A DNA stretch of 64,000 nucleotides from Metabacillus arenae (GTDB taxonomy: Bacteria > Bacillota > Bacilli > Bacillales > Bacillaceae): assembly GCF_014773385.1 (NCBI RefSeq), contig NZ_JACXAI010000025.1, forward strand, positions 27,449 to 91,448. The letters are read 5' to 3'. The position numbers and the translations under genes are program-made. Positions 29,218-39,760 of the stretch are shown here, one piece after another. The notes under the pieces are model-generated. The model searched no databases. It was not told the DNA's origin and saw only the letters and a program-made list of their open reading frames with translations. Position 1 is the stretch's first letter. Each line of letters opens with the position of its first letter.

Positions 29218-30207
29218 ATGGATCCATCAACTATGTTAGTTTTAGGTCTTATTGTTGTAGGTATCATTGTATTGGCTATTTTCTTTACATTTGTACCAAT
29301 AGCACTCTGGATCTCAGCACTTGCTGCAGGTGTTAAAATCAGTATATTCACGTTAATTGGAATGAGGCTTCGCCGCGTTATTCCGAGTCGAGTCGTCAAT
29401 CCTTTAATTAAAGCTCATAAAGCAGGGCTTGGCGTCCAGACGAATCAGCTGGAGAGCCATTACTTAGCTGGAGGGAATGTTGACAGGGTAATTAATGCCC
29501 TAATTGCAGCTGAACGAGCTAATATTGAATTAAGCTTTGAGCGTGGTGCTGCCATCGATTTAGCAGGCCGTGACGTACTGGAAGCTGTTCAAATGAGCGT
29601 TAATCCAAAAGTCATTGAAACGCCGTTTATTGCAGGTGTTGCCATGGATGGAATCGAAGTAAAGGCAAAGGCTCGAATCACGGTGAGAGCAAACATTGAC
29701 CGCCTTGTCGGGGGTGCAGGTGAGGAAACGATAATTGCTCGTGTTGGCGAGGGGATTGTCAGTACAATTGGATCTTCTGATAACCACAAAAAAGTATTAG
29801 AAAATCCTGATATGATTTCTCAAACCGTTTTAGGTAAAGGTCTTGATTCAGGAACAGCCTTTGAAATCTTATCCATTGATATCGCAGATGTGGATATCGG
29901 TAAAAACATTGGAGCCATTCTTCAAACAGACCAAGCGGAAGCTGATAAAAACATTGCACAGGCAAAAGCAGAGGAAAGACGTGCAATGGCTGTGGCTCAC
30001 GAGCAGGAAATGCGTGCGCGAGTTGAAGAAATGCGTGCAAAAGTTGTTGAAGCAGAGGCGGAAGTACCGCTTGCAATGGCAGAAGCGTTCCGTTCTGGAA
30101 ATATTGGGGTTATGGATTACATGAACTTTAAGAATATTGATGCTGATACTTTAATGCGTGACTCAATCGGCAAGTTATCTAAAGATCAAACAAATGATGA
30201 GGAATAA
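29218..30207 (+). CDS. floA: Flotillin-like protein FloA
   Basis: 329 residues, full length. An N-terminal membrane hairpin (about residues 5-45) is followed by the SPFH/PHB domain ([19 protein letters not shown]) and a helical region rich in Ala-Glu repeats ([35 protein letters not shown]) that drives oligomerisation. FloA forms membrane microdomains that influence fluidity, secretion and protease activity (known for B. subtilis YqfA). It begins two bases after the yqeZ stop, with gaggaggag as ribosome site in the end of yqeZ. Confidence 0.97.
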   Translation: MDPSTMLVLGLIVVGIIVLAIFFTFVPIALWISALAAGVKISIFTLIGMRLRRVIPSRVVNPLIKAHKAGLGVQTNQLESHYLAGGNVDRVINALIAAERANIELSFERGAAIDLAGRDVLEAVQMSVNPKVIETPFIAGVAMDGIEVKAKARITVRANIDRLVGGAGEETIIARVGEGIVSTIGSSDNHKKVLENPDMISQTVLGKGLDSGTAFEILSIDIADVDIGKNIGAILQTDQAEADKNIAQAKAEERRAMAVAHEQEMRARVEEMRAKVVEAEAEVPLAMAEAFRSGNIGVMDYMNFKNIDADTLMRDSIGKLSKDQTNDEE

Positions 30208-30241
30208 TAAAAGGGTAACCCTTTAAAGAGGAGGGAACCAT

Positions 30242-30682
30242 ATGGACATTCTTTTAGAAAATCCTTTAATTGTTGCTGCCATCATTTGGGTCATTTCGGC
30301 GATTTTTTCAAAAATAAGTAAAAAGCAAAAGGAAGAGCAAGAAAAGCAGAGGCAGCCAAAACCACAGAAGCAATCAAGTCCAGACAGGCAGCTTGAAAAA
30401 AGGCGAAAAGATGTCAAACAAACGGTATCTGAGACAAATCAGAACGTTCAGGATATTTATACGGCTGCAAAGGAGAGGGCTGGACAAGATTTATTCCCAA
30501 AAATAGAAGAGTACAGTAAAAATAAAAAAGCAATGAGTAAACCGAAAAAGAAACGGGTGAACACTTCTTCTACAGAGCTTCTTTCCTTTCAGAGAAACTC
30601 AGCGATTCAGGGTGTTATCTGGAGTGAAATTTTAGGTGAACCAAAGGCTAAGAAAAACACTTCACGGCATTCTAGGCGTTAA
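30242..30682 (+). CDS. yqfB: YqfB-like hypothetical protein, third gene of the floA operon
   Basis: 146 residues. A short N-terminal membrane segment (about residues 9-24, LIVAAIIWVISAIFSKI) is followed by a very basic and glutamine-rich tail (KKQKEEQEKQRQPKPQKQ) and a lysine-rich middle. The C-terminus contains QGVIWSEILGEPKAKK. It has a clear aaagaggagg ribosome site and the same direction as floA. The position equals B. subtilis yqfB, but sequence likeness is hard to judge because the protein is low-complexity. Its function is unknown; a membrane-anchored helper of NfeD/FloA is a guess. Confidence 0.75.
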   Translation: MDILLENPLIVAAIIWVISAIFSKISKKQKEEQEKQRQPKPQKQSSPDRQLEKRRKDVKQTVSETNQNVQDIYTAAKERAGQDLFPKIEEYSKNKKAMSKPKKKRVNTSSTELLSFQRNSAIQGVIWSEILGEPKAKKNTSRHSRR

Positions 30683-30826
30683 TGGCGTAAAGCGAGAATT
30701 GATGAAATCGGCGATTAAGCAAATTTCTTAATATAAATGACACACCTAAAGCTCTTTCATATTTTAGGTAAGAGATTTTTATGAATTGAAAAATCATCGT
30801 TCACAAGTTAAGATGTTTAAAATTAA

Positions 30827-30856
30827 GTATTAGAACCCTGCTTTCTCTCATACATA
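30827..30856 (+). promoter_or_regulatory. Possible SigE promoter of yqfC-yqfD
   Basis: CATACATA (30849-30856) resembles the SigE -10 (CATACANT). GTATTAG at 30827-30833 could be the -35 with about 15 bases between. The homologous genes are mother-cell expressed. By eye only. Confidence 0.45.
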
Positions 30857-30879
30857 TGAGATGAAAGGGGGTTCTTTTT

Positions 30880-31164
30880 ATGGCTCAAAAATGGCACAAT
30901 CGCATCTCGAACTGGCTGACAAAAACATTGGATATGCCTCCTGATGTCATGATGGATCTTCCTCGAATTACGATGATAGGACAAATCCATATTTACATAG
31001 AAAATCACCGTGGGTTGTTAACGTTCAGTGATCAAGAGCTTCGCCTTTTACTAAAACAGGGACAACTGTTAATAAAAGGAGAAGAATTTGTCATAAAAAC
31101 AATTCTCCCGGAAGAAATTTTGCTTGAAGGCAAAATTAAACAAGTTTTCTATTTAGATGAATAG
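30880..31164 (+). CDS. yqfC: Sporulation protein YqfC
   Basis: 94 residues of the YabP/YqfC family. Characteristic parts are the start (WHNRISNWLTKTLDMPPDV), DLPRITMIGQIHIYIENHRGLLTFSD and VIKTILPEEILLEG. It is produced in the mother cell in B. subtilis; its exact role in spore formation is unclear. The ATG follows aaaggggg. The next gene, yqfD, starts 37 bases downstream and belongs to the same transcript. Confidence 0.93.
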   Translation: MAQKWHNRISNWLTKTLDMPPDVMMDLPRITMIGQIHIYIENHRGLLTFSDQELRLLLKQGQLLIKGEEFVIKTILPEEILLEGKIKQVFYLDE

Positions 31165-31201
31165 CCGACTGCGGCTATTTGGCGGAGGAGGAATAAGAAG
31201 A

Positions 31202-32389
31202 ATGAAAAATTTTTGGACAAACTACTTTCAAGGCGTAATCAAAGTAACAATAAAGGGAGCCGGCACTGAAAGATTTTTGAATGATTGTTCAAGAAACCAA
31301 ATCGTGGTTTGGAATGTAAGAAAAGATAATAACCAAGCTATCTCCTTTTTTATTCGTTTTAAAGATGTACAGGCCATTAGACATATCGTACGTAAAAACG
31401 AGTGTAAATGCTATTTCCAAAAAAGAATTGGCCTCCCTTTTCTTTATAAAAAATCACTTCGGAACAGCGGCTTTATAATTGGGTTAGGCATATTTTTATT
31501 TAGTATTCTCTTATTGTCAAACATGGTTTGGGGTATCGAAATTAAAGGTGCAACACCACAAACAGAGCATTTAATTAAAAAAGAGCTTGATCGAATAGGA
31601 GTTAAGATAGGAAAAATTCAATTTTTTGTTGAAAAACCTGACATTATTCAAAAAAAATTGACGGATGGAATAGATGAAATCACCTGGGTCGGGGTCGAAT
31701 TGACAGGTACAACCTATCATTTAAATGTTGTAGAAAAAACAAGCCCTAATAAAGAAAAATTATTTAGCCCGCAGCATATAGTCGCCAAAAAGAAAGCTGT
31801 TATTTCTAAAATGTTTGTAGAAGAGGGCAAACCAATGGTAATGGTGAATGAACATGTTAAAAAAGGTCAAATTCTAGTTTCAGGACTAATTGGATCTGAG
31901 AAAAACCAAAAGAAGGTTCCTGCCAGAGGTGAGATTTTCGGGGAAACCTGGTATAAATCAACTGTTACAGTTCCACTTAATACGGGTTTTCAAGTATATT
32001 CAGGGAAAGATAACCGTAAGCACTATATACGATTAGGTAGCCTACAAATTCCAATTTGGGGATTTAATCAGGAAAAATTGGACTCTTTTGAATTAGAAGA
32101 AGATACGAGATATGTTAAATTTCTAAATTGGTCCCTTCCTATTGCGTATGTAAAAGAAATTTTTAGGGAAAATGAAGAAATAACAAGGTCGTATTCTGTA
32201 GATCAAGCAATTGATAAAGGCATTGAAATGGGAAAGATTGATGTTAAGCAGAAAATTGGCGAGGATGGAGAAATAATTAGTCAAAAAGTTTTGCACCATT
32301 CAAAGGAGAATGGTAAAGTAAAGTTGGAAATACTTTATAAAACAAATGAAAATATTGTTAAAACTACACCTATTGTTCAGGGAGACTAA
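31202..32389 (+). CDS. yqfD: Sporulation protein YqfD
   Basis: 395 residues from the ATG at 31202, behind ggaggagg. An earlier start at 31157 overlaps the end of yqfC and adds a Gly-rich leader produced by the ribosome-site DNA. The N-terminal soluble domain (VIKVTIKGAGTERFLNDC) precedes one membrane segment (about residues 90-110, SGFIIGLGIFLFSILLLSNMVWGIEI). A long extracytoplasmic part includes DEITWVGVELTGTTYHLNVVE. Family knowledge places it in mother-cell sporulation under SigE. It is followed directly by phoH. Confidence 0.94.
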   Translation: MKNFWTNYFQGVIKVTIKGAGTERFLNDCSRNQIVVWNVRKDNNQAISFFIRFKDVQAIRHIVRKNECKCYFQKRIGLPFLYKKSLRNSGFIIGLGIFLFSILLLSNMVWGIEIKGATPQTEHLIKKELDRIGVKIGKIQFFVEKPDIIQKKLTDGIDEITWVGVELTGTTYHLNVVEKTSPNKEKLFSPQHIVAKKKAVISKMFVEEGKPMVMVNEHVKKGQILVSGLIGSEKNQKKVPARGEIFGETWYKSTVTVPLNTGFQVYSGKDNRKHYIRLGSLQIPIWGFNQEKLDSFELEEDTRYVKFLNWSLPIAYVKEIFRENEEITRSYSVDQAIDKGIEMGKIDVKQKIGEDGEIISQKVLHHSKENGKVKLEILYKTNENIVKTTPIVQGD

Positions 32390-32392
32390 AGA

Positions 32393-33355
32393 ATGCCAGA
32401 ACACTTAGTTACAATGGATCAACAATTAGAAAATCCAAATGAAGCGATTGCCTTGTTTGGGAACAACGATGTACACTTAAAGCGTTTGGAAGAAGAGCTG
32501 AACGTGTCCATTATCACTAGAGGTGAGAGTGTTTATGTCTCAGGTGATACAAACACGATTCAACTTGTAGACGAGATTTTAAAATCTCTTTTATTTATTA
32601 TCAGAAAAGGTATTACAATTAGTGAAAGAGATGTGCTTTACGCGACCAAAATGGCAAAAAAGGGTACACTTGAGCTATTTGAACAATTGTACCTGGAGGA
32701 AATCACTAAAAACGTAAAGGGAAAATCAATTCGAGTCAAAACGCTTGGGCAACGGCAATATATTGCTGCGATCAAGCAAAATGATCTAGTATTTGGAATT
32801 GGTCCTGCAGGAACAGGTAAAACATATCTTGCTGTAGTGATGGCAGTGAATGCATTAAAAAACGGATCTGTAAAAAAGATTATTCTTACGAGACCTGCTG
32901 TTGAAGCAGGAGAAAGTTTAGGTTTTTTACCTGGGGATCTTAAGGAAAAAGTCGATCCTTATCTAAGACCCTTATATGATGCCTTGCATGACGTTTTTGG
33001 AGCAGAGCACACACAAAGACTGATTGAGAGGGGAACAATCGAGATTGCTCCCCTTGCATATATGCGCGGGCGAACACTTGATGATGCTTTTGTTATTTTA
33101 GACGAGGCTCAGAATACAACGACCGCACAAATGAAAATGTTTTTGACTAGATTAGGATTTGGTTCTAAAATGGTTATTACTGGGGATATTTCCCAAGTGG
33201 ATTTACCAAAAGGAGTCAGTTCGGGACTTGCCGGTGCCAGGGACTATTTAAATAAAATTAACGGCATCGCTTTCATCACTCTTGAGCAATCAGATGTGGT
33301 AAGGCATCCTCTAGTGGCAAAAATAATTGGTGCTTATGAACAACATAAAGCATGA
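32393..33355 (+). CDS. phoH: PhoH-like ATPase
   Basis: 320 residues. An N-terminal KH-like region (LFGNNDVHLKRLEEELNVSI) precedes the P-loop (GIGPAGTGKTYLAV). The PhoH core follows: LTRPAVEAGESLGFLPGDLKEKVDPY, the Walker B FVILDEAQNTT, and MVITGDISQVDLP. It is a cytoplasmic ATPase, possibly an RNA helicase or nuclease partner linked to YbeY. The start is three bases after yqfD. A symmetric terminator at 33487 separates it from pgpH. Confidence 0.96.
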   Translation: MPEHLVTMDQQLENPNEAIALFGNNDVHLKRLEEELNVSIITRGESVYVSGDTNTIQLVDEILKSLLFIIRKGITISERDVLYATKMAKKGTLELFEQLYLEEITKNVKGKSIRVKTLGQRQYIAAIKQNDLVFGIGPAGTGKTYLAVVMAVNALKNGSVKKIILTRPAVEAGESLGFLPGDLKEKVDPYLRPLYDALHDVFGAEHTQRLIERGTIEIAPLAYMRGRTLDDAFVILDEAQNTTTAQMKMFLTRLGFGSKMVITGDISQVDLPKGVSSGLAGARDYLNKINGIAFITLEQSDVVRHPLVAKIIGAYEQHKA

Positions 33356-33486
33356 CACAGCACCCTGTATGCACTAGTGTATGACCTCTTTAACTATCAG
33401 CGGGGATCAAGAAGCCTCCTGATGGGAGGTATCATTATATTTGCTTCAGTATTTCAGGCTCCACCCCTATTTCTTTATAGCACTGC

Positions 33487-33522
33487 AAAAATGACCCGAC
33501 AGCCCGGCATCGGGTCATTTTT
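33487..33522 (+). terminator. Terminator after phoH
   Basis: A 13-bp perfect stem with arms 33487-33499 and 33510-33522 (core ATGACCCGA/TCGGGTCAT), A-run on one side and T-run on the other. It can act in both directions. Confidence 0.94.
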
Positions 33523-33616
33523 ACATATCATTTTATCCTTTGAAATTATTTTCTCTTGATTGGAATGGGTTGCTATATCAACCTTTTAGCCTGTTTAACA
33601 AAGGAGGTGTCCCTCT

Positions 33617-35806
33617 TTGAAAAAATCAGGGAACAAGAAAAACACAAAGAAATCATTCGCTAAAACAATAGATAGCATGAAAAGCTATCGGTTTTTACAT
33701 ATCATTTTATACACCCTGCTTTCTATCGTCATCTTCTTTACGTTATATACAAATGTGAGACCTGAGACCCTTGATGTGAAATTATTGGAAATTTCCGATC
33801 AAACGATCTATGCCCCGAATACATATGAAGATGAAGTGGCCACAGTTTCTAAAAGAGAAGAAGCCTATGATAATGTCCAGGATGTTTATACATTGCGCAA
33901 AGAGTATTCTGATAATCAGGTAAAGCTTGTTACATCCATTTTTGACTCCATCCTTGATGTTAAAGAAGGAAAAATAACAAAATCTGATGAAGAAGGTGAT
34001 GAAGGGGAAAAGGAAGCTTCAGAATCACTTTCATTGGATGAACAGGTGGAAGTGCTTAAAGAGAACCTTACACCAGAAATAGCAGAAAAGATTTCTGAGG
34101 AAGCCCTTAAAAACTTGCTTACTGCAAGCGTGGAAGATGTTGAGCTTTCCAAAGATGCTGTCGTAACTGCAGTCAATAAAGTAATGAATGAAGAAATTCC
34201 AGTAGAACAGCTAAATAAAGCTAAGGATAATATGGCAGAAGACCTGCAAGTGTCATCCCTTCCAACAGCCGTATTGAATGCAGCTACTGAAATCGGAAGA
34301 TTTGCTATTATTCCTAACTATATCTATGATAGGGAAGCTACTTTAGAAAAACGCAAACAGGCAGCTGACAGTGTTCAGCCTGTCCAAATTAAACAAGGAA
34401 CCATTATTGTTGAAGAGAATGAACTGATCAGCAGGGAAGTTTACCGCAAATTAGAATTAGTGGGACTTTTGAAAGATAAAGAGCCTTACAAGCCTTTTGT
34501 TGGCTTAGCGATTATGATTCTTCTTATTTTGGGAGCGCTTGTTTCTTATTTTGAAAGACAGGATCGCCCTTTTGAGGGGAAAAATAAATCACTTCTTCTA
34601 TATTGTTTAATATTTGCGATTACAATTGCTTTAATGAAAATCATCAGTTTGTTTCAGCAAATTGACTATACGCATACTGGCTATATCGTCCCAGCATCAA
34701 TGGGGGCAATACTCGTCAAGCTCTTATTGAATGAAAGATTAGCGATTTTAACCTCTATTATTTTTGCTATTTGCGGGAGCGTTATCTTCAATGAAGGAAT
34801 TACAGGAACCTTTAATTTCCCAGTTGGAATTTATTATTTAATCGGCTGTTTGGCGGGTATCCTATTTTTAGGGAAACATAACCTTCGCTCAAAAATTTTA
34901 CAAGCTGGATTGTTTGTGGCATTAATAAACATCATCGTTATTACATCTTTATTATTAATTCAAAATTCTACTGCCACCAATTTTGAAATAGGATCGTATT
35001 TTGTTATGGCTGGAGTTTCAGGTTTATCCGCCTCTGTATTAACGATCGGATTTATGCCGTTTTTTGAAACGGGCTTTAACATTCTTTCCACGATGAAACT
35101 TATTGAATTATCGAATCCCAATCACCCGCTTTTAAGAAAAATCTTAACAGAGGCTCCCGGGACTTATCACCATAGTGTTATGGTGGCAAATTTATCTGAG
35201 GCTGCTTGTGAAGCAATCGGTGCAAATGGTCTCCTTGCAAGAGTAGGGGCTTATTATCATGATATAGGAAAAACAAAAAGACCACGTTATTTTATAGAAA
35301 ATCAAATGCATATTGATAATCCGCACGATAAATTATCACCTCAGCTAAGTAAAAATATTATTATTAATCATGCAACAGATGGAGCTGAAATGCTTAGAAA
35401 GCACAAAATGCCAAAAGAATTTATTGATATTGCAGAGCAACATCACGGTACATCTCTTCTTAAGTTTTTCTACTATAAGGCAAAAGAAAAAGGGGATCAG
35501 CTAACAGAAGAAGAATTCCGTTATCCTGGCCCAAAACCGCAAACGAAGGAGATTGCTGTTATATCAATTGCTGACAGTGTGGAAGCTGCAGTAAGATCAA
35601 TGGCAAATCCGAGTCCCGAAAAAATAGTAAAGCTGGTGAAAAGCATCATTTCAGATCGACTTCAAGATGGACAGCTTGATCAATGCGATTTGACATTGAA
35701 GGAACTGGATATTGTAGCGACTACATTATGTGAAACATTAAAAGGGATATTCCATTCGAGAATTGAATATCCGGAGATTACAAAACAGAAGGTGAAACAA
35801 GCATGA
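33617..35806 (+). CDS. pgpH: Cyclic-di-AMP phosphodiesterase PgpH (7TM-HD protein)
   Basis: 729 residues from TTG at 33617 after aaggaggt. One N-terminal membrane segment leads to a large extracellular 7TMR-HDED domain (about residues 50-285). Seven membrane helices follow (about residues 290-480). The cytoplasmic HD domain has YHHSVMVANLSEAACEAIG, YYHDIGKTKRP and AEQHHGTSLLKFFYYKAKE. PgpH degrades c-di-AMP to pApA and so affects potassium and osmolyte balance. The gene (yqfF in B. subtilis) overlaps ybeY by four bases. Confidence 0.96.
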   Translation: MKKSGNKKNTKKSFAKTIDSMKSYRFLHIILYTLLSIVIFFTLYTNVRPETLDVKLLEISDQTIYAPNTYEDEVATVSKREEAYDNVQDVYTLRKEYSDNQVKLVTSIFDSILDVKEGKITKSDEEGDEGEKEASESLSLDEQVEVLKENLTPEIAEKISEEALKNLLTASVEDVELSKDAVVTAVNKVMNEEIPVEQLNKAKDNMAEDLQVSSLPTAVLNAATEIGRFAIIPNYIYDREATLEKRKQAADSVQPVQIKQGTIIVEENELISREVYRKLELVGLLKDKEPYKPFVGLAIMILLILGALVSYFERQDRPFEGKNKSLLLYCLIFAITIALMKIISLFQQIDYTHTGYIVPASMGAILVKLLLNERLAILTSIIFAICGSVIFNEGITGTFNFPVGIYYLIGCLAGILFLGKHNLRSKILQAGLFVALINIIVITSLLLIQNSTATNFEIGSYFVMAGVSGLSASVLTIGFMPFFETGFNILSTMKLIELSNPNHPLLRKILTEAPGTYHHSVMVANLSEAACEAIGANGLLARVGAYYHDIGKTKRPRYFIENQMHIDNPHDKLSPQLSKNIIINHATDGAEMLRKHKMPKEFIDIAEQHHGTSLLKFFYYKAKEKGDQLTEEEFRYPGPKPQTKEIAVISIADSVEAAVRSMANPSPEKIVKLVKSIISDRLQDGQLDQCDLTLKELDIVATTLCETLKGIFHSRIEYPEITKQKVKQA

Positions 35807-36279
35807 GGTTAATAGTTGATTTAAATGATGAAACGAATGAGTTAAAGGAAACACAATTTCACACAATTGAGGAGCTCCTCCAGCATGCAGCAGAAGTTGA
35901 AAATGTCCCTCAAGATGCTGAATTGTCAGTTACGTTTGTTACTCTTTCGAGGATTCAAGAAATCAATAAAGAATACAGAGGAAAAGACCGGCCGACAGAT
36001 GTTATCTCATTTGCGATGGAAGAACAAGGAGAAGGGGAAATAGAGGTTCAAGGGGTGGACATGCCCCCGATGCTTGGAGACATTATCATTTCAATTGAAA
36101 AAGCTGCAGAACAAGCTGAAGAATATGGCCATTCGTTTATGAGAGAACTTGGCTTTTTAGCCGTCCATGGCTTTTTACACTTATTAGGCTATGATCATGA
36201 GACAAATGAGGAGGACGAAGAACTCATGTATAAAAAGCAAAGAGAAATTTTGGATAGTTATGGACTTAAAAGGGCGTAA
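35803..36279 (+). CDS. ybeY: Endoribonuclease / rRNA maturation factor YbeY
   Basis: 158 residues. The zinc motif HGFLHLLGYDH and the upstream RGKDRPTDVISFAM are diagnostic. YbeY takes part in 16S rRNA 3' end maturation and ribosome quality control. It starts in an ATGA overlap with pgpH, and dgkA starts inside its 3' end. The pgpH-ybeY-dgkA-cdd-era order is standard for Bacillus. Confidence 0.97.
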   Translation: MRLIVDLNDETNELKETQFHTIEELLQHAAEVENVPQDAELSVTFVTLSRIQEINKEYRGKDRPTDVISFAMEEQGEGEIEVQGVDMPPMLGDIIISIEKAAEQAEEYGHSFMRELGFLAVHGFLHLLGYDHETNEEDEELMYKKQREILDSYGLKRA

Positions 36280-36640
36280 ACGATCTGAATGGACTAGGCT
36301 TCTAAAAAGCTTCTCGTTTGCATGGGACGGGATAAAGACAGCATTGAGGGAGGAAAGAAATTTCCAAATCCATTTGATTGTTGCTGTAGTTGTTCTATTT
36401 GCAGCCTTTTGGTTTGAGTTAACTAGGTATGAGTGGATAATCATCTTATTTTTAATTACTGGCATGCTTTCCTTAGAACTCATGAACACGGCTGTCGAAC
36501 GTGTAGTAGATCTAGTAACAAAGGAGTATAAACCACTTGCTAAATATGCAAAAGATACAGCGGCAGCAGCCGTTTTATTATATGCTGTATTGTCAATTAT
36601 TGTTGGGTTTATCATTTTTTTACCGAAGTTGATAAATTGA
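36260..36640 (+). CDS. dgkA: Undecaprenol kinase (DgkA family)
   Basis: 126 residues from the ATG at 36260 (MDLKGRKRSEW), 20 bases inside ybeY. The longer frame from 36191 would add 23 residues read from ybeY. DgkA motifs EERNFQIHLIVAV and ELMNTAVERVVDLVT (metal and nucleotide site) and three membrane helices are visible. In Gram-positives this family phosphorylates undecaprenol to feed the cell-wall lipid carrier pool. Its ribosome site is weak, which fits translational coupling to ybeY. Confidence 0.93.
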   Translation: MDLKGRKRSEWTRLLKSFSFAWDGIKTALREERNFQIHLIVAVVVLFAAFWFELTRYEWIIILFLITGMLSLELMNTAVERVVDLVTKEYKPLAKYAKDTAAAAVLLYAVLSIIVGFIIFLPKLIN

Positions 36641-36668
36641 GAAAATTCTTACAATTTAGTTACAAATT

Positions 36669-36696
36669 TTGAATTTACGTGAATTAAGTTTATAAT
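36669..36696 (+). promoter_or_regulatory. Putative SigA promoter of cdd-era
   Basis: TTGAAT (36669-36674), 16 bases, TATAAT (36691-36696), 40 bases before the cdd start. Confidence 0.65.
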
Positions 36697-36735
36697 TTAT
36701 GTAAAATGAGAGTAAGGAGAAAGGGAGATTTATAA

Positions 36736-38035
<1,300 letters not shown>

Positions 38036-38103
38036 AATTTGCTCATTCGGTGTGACTTTTATTGTTATATGACAGAGTAGAAATTGAGGCTTTTGTTTCG
38101 TAG

Positions 38104-38275
38104 GATAAGAAGTTTATGTTAATTAAAGTGTTAGCGTGTTAAAGAGAGCTGTTGTTGTCTAGCTTAAAGGCCCTCGAGGTCACAAGCCAATCTTCAAAGA
38201 AAGGAAAAACGCTTTTCTGTTTAAGCTTGTCTTGTGGTTGCAGGGGCTGATCAAGGCGCTTCCGCTTTTCGTTTA
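38104..38275 (+). repeat. Structured intergenic repeat, copy R7 (CTAGCCC-type)
   Basis: Leader (taagaagtttatgttaatt), TTGTCTAGC, CCCTCGAGGTCACAAGCC, inner arms around GGAAAAACGC (CTTCAAAGAAAG against CTTTTCTGTTTAAG), then AGCTTGTCTTGTG and CAAGGCGCTTCCGCTTTTC. It closely resembles the reverse-strand copy at 54893. It lies between era and yqzL. Confidence 0.9.
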
Positions 38276-38403
38276 TACTGTAAAGAGTTTTCCTGGATAT
38301 TAGCAAAAATTGTGTAACATGAATCGAAGGATTTTTGGCAAAATAACGATAAGAAATTGGATAGTAAAAGCTAGTCTTAAATGACAGAGAGGTGGGTTAT
38401 TTA

Positions 38404-38550
38404 ATGTTAGACTTTACCTGGAAGATTTTCTCCCAGACAGGTAGCATTGACACGTATCTTCTTTTTAAAGAGCTTGAGAAGGATAATGGAAGCCAAGGGC
38501 CCGATTTCAATGAGGATGAGCTAGCTGAAGTCGATTTTCCAATTTCGTAA
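38404..38550 (+). CDS. yqzL: YqzL family small protein
   Basis: A 48-residue protein from the ATG at 38404 (gagaggtggg upstream). The sequence [18 protein letters not shown] and the end [10 protein letters not shown] match the YqzL family, always found between era and recO in Bacillus. It is acidic and soluble, and its function is unknown. Confidence 0.9.
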   Translation: MLDFTWKIFSQTGSIDTYLLFKELEKDNGSQGPDFNEDELAEVDFPIS

Positions 38551-38584
38551 GTTTTTTGCCAGGCCCTCCCGGGTGGTGAGTATA

Positions 38585-39355
38585 TTGCTGCAAAAATGCG
38601 AAGGTATTGTCATACGATCAACAAACTATAGTGAAACTAATAAAATTATTACGATTTATACAAGAGAGCTTGGAAAAGTTGGAGTAATGGCCAGAGGCGC
38701 AAAGAAACCGAACAGCCGCCTCTCAGCTATTACCCAGCTTTTTACTTATGGGTCTTTTTTATTTCAAAAATCTTCTGGGCTCGGGCTGCTGCAGCAAGGT
38801 GAAACAATTGACACAATGCGCTCAATTCGCGAGGATATATTTCTTACAGCTTATGCTTCCTATCTCGCAGAATTATTGGATAAGGGAACAGACGACAATG
38901 AACGGAATCCCTTTTTATTTGAGCTTTTGAAACAGACATTAGATTACTTGAATGAGGGATATGATCCTGATATTTTACTTAATATTTTTGAGATAAAAAT
39001 GCTCGTTGTCATCGGATTACACCCCCAGCTTGATCATTGTGTAAATTGCAAAAGCACCGATGGGACTTTTCATTTTTCCATACGTGAAGGAGGCTTTATT
39101 TGTCACCGGTGTTTCGAGACAGACCCTTATCGAATTCCAATCAGCCCGGCTGCAGGGAAGCTTTTAAGGCTTTTTTATTATTTTGATTTAAATCGTCTTG
39201 GTGAAATTTCTGTTAAACAGGAGACGAAATCTGAATTAAGAAAAGTCATTGATTACTATTATAATGAGTATTCAGGACTGTCGTTAAAATCGAAAAGATT
39301 TTTAGAACAGATGGATTCATTTAAAAAACAATTCTCGGATGAGAAGAAAAGTTGA
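38585..39355 (+). CDS. recO: DNA repair protein RecO
   Basis: 256 residues from TTG at 38585, preceded by ggtggtgag. This start gives [19 protein letters not shown], matching the family; the GTG codons at 38573 and 38576 are part of the ribosome site. An OB-fold N-terminal domain ([15 protein letters not shown]) is followed by a zinc motif (CVNCKSTDG ... CHRCF). RecO loads RecA with RecR in gap repair. The glyQS promoter overlaps its 3' end. Confidence 0.96.
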   Translation: MLQKCEGIVIRSTNYSETNKIITIYTRELGKVGVMARGAKKPNSRLSAITQLFTYGSFLFQKSSGLGLLQQGETIDTMRSIREDIFLTAYASYLAELLDKGTDDNERNPFLFELLKQTLDYLNEGYDPDILLNIFEIKMLVVIGLHPQLDHCVNCKSTDGTFHFSIREGGFICHRCFETDPYRIPISPAAGKLLRLFYYFDLNRLGEISVKQETKSELRKVIDYYYNEYSGLSLKSKRFLEQMDSFKKQFSDEKKS

Positions 39356-39380
39356 CATAACTAGATTTTTCGGATATTAT
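39352..39380 (+). promoter_or_regulatory. SigA promoter of the T-box-glyQS transcript
   Basis: A perfect TTGACA (39352-39357), 17 bases, TATTAT (39375-39380). The -35 overlaps the recO stop codon. Confidence 0.9.
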
Positions 39381-39394
39381 GCAAGTAAAAATAC

Positions 39395-39602
39395 TTTTGC
39401 GGTGAAGGAAAATAGTACTTGCGGCAGCCATAAAAAGCGACCTTAGGATAGTGTGAGCTAAGGTATGGACCGTTAGGAAGGGCATTCCGGAGCAAATAAA
39501 ATAAAGCGGCCAATAAATAATTTGTTGGCAAATAGGGTGGAACCGCGGGAAAACTCTCGTCCCTATGTCATGTGGTGTGGCATAGAGACGGGAGTTTTTA
39601 TA
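39395..39602 (+). promoter_or_regulatory. Glycine T-box riboswitch upstream of glyQS
   Basis: The T-box sequence AGGGTGGAACCGCGGG is at 39534-39549. A GGC triplet at 39481-39483, followed by attccggagc, is the likely specifier for tRNA-Gly. The terminator stem (ACTCTCGTCCCTATG ... CATAGAGACGGGAGT, T-run) spans 39550-39602. Uncharged tRNA-Gly would favour antitermination and raise glyQS expression. Confidence 0.95.
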
Positions 39603-39611
39603 TTTTTCATT

Positions 39612-39744
39612 TGATAAAGAGTATAAGTTAATGAAAGTACGAATGTGTTAAATGGGAGACTTTGCCCGGCTTAGCGCCAGGTCCGATTCTTATGGTCCTT
39701 GAGGGCTATGCTAGGCGCTTTTGCTTTCGTTCTCGCTAATAAAC
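39612..39744 (+). repeat. Structured intergenic repeat, copy R8, between the T-box and glyQ
   Basis: Leader (gataaagagtataagttaa) and right end (CTAGGCGCTTTTGCTTTCG then TCGCTAATAAA) are kept, but the middle is shortened. AGCGCC (39672-39677) can pair with GGCGCT before a T-run, so it looks like a second terminator-type hairpin in the same leader. Confidence 0.82.
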
Positions 39745-39760
39745 CGGAGGTGTAAGGAAG

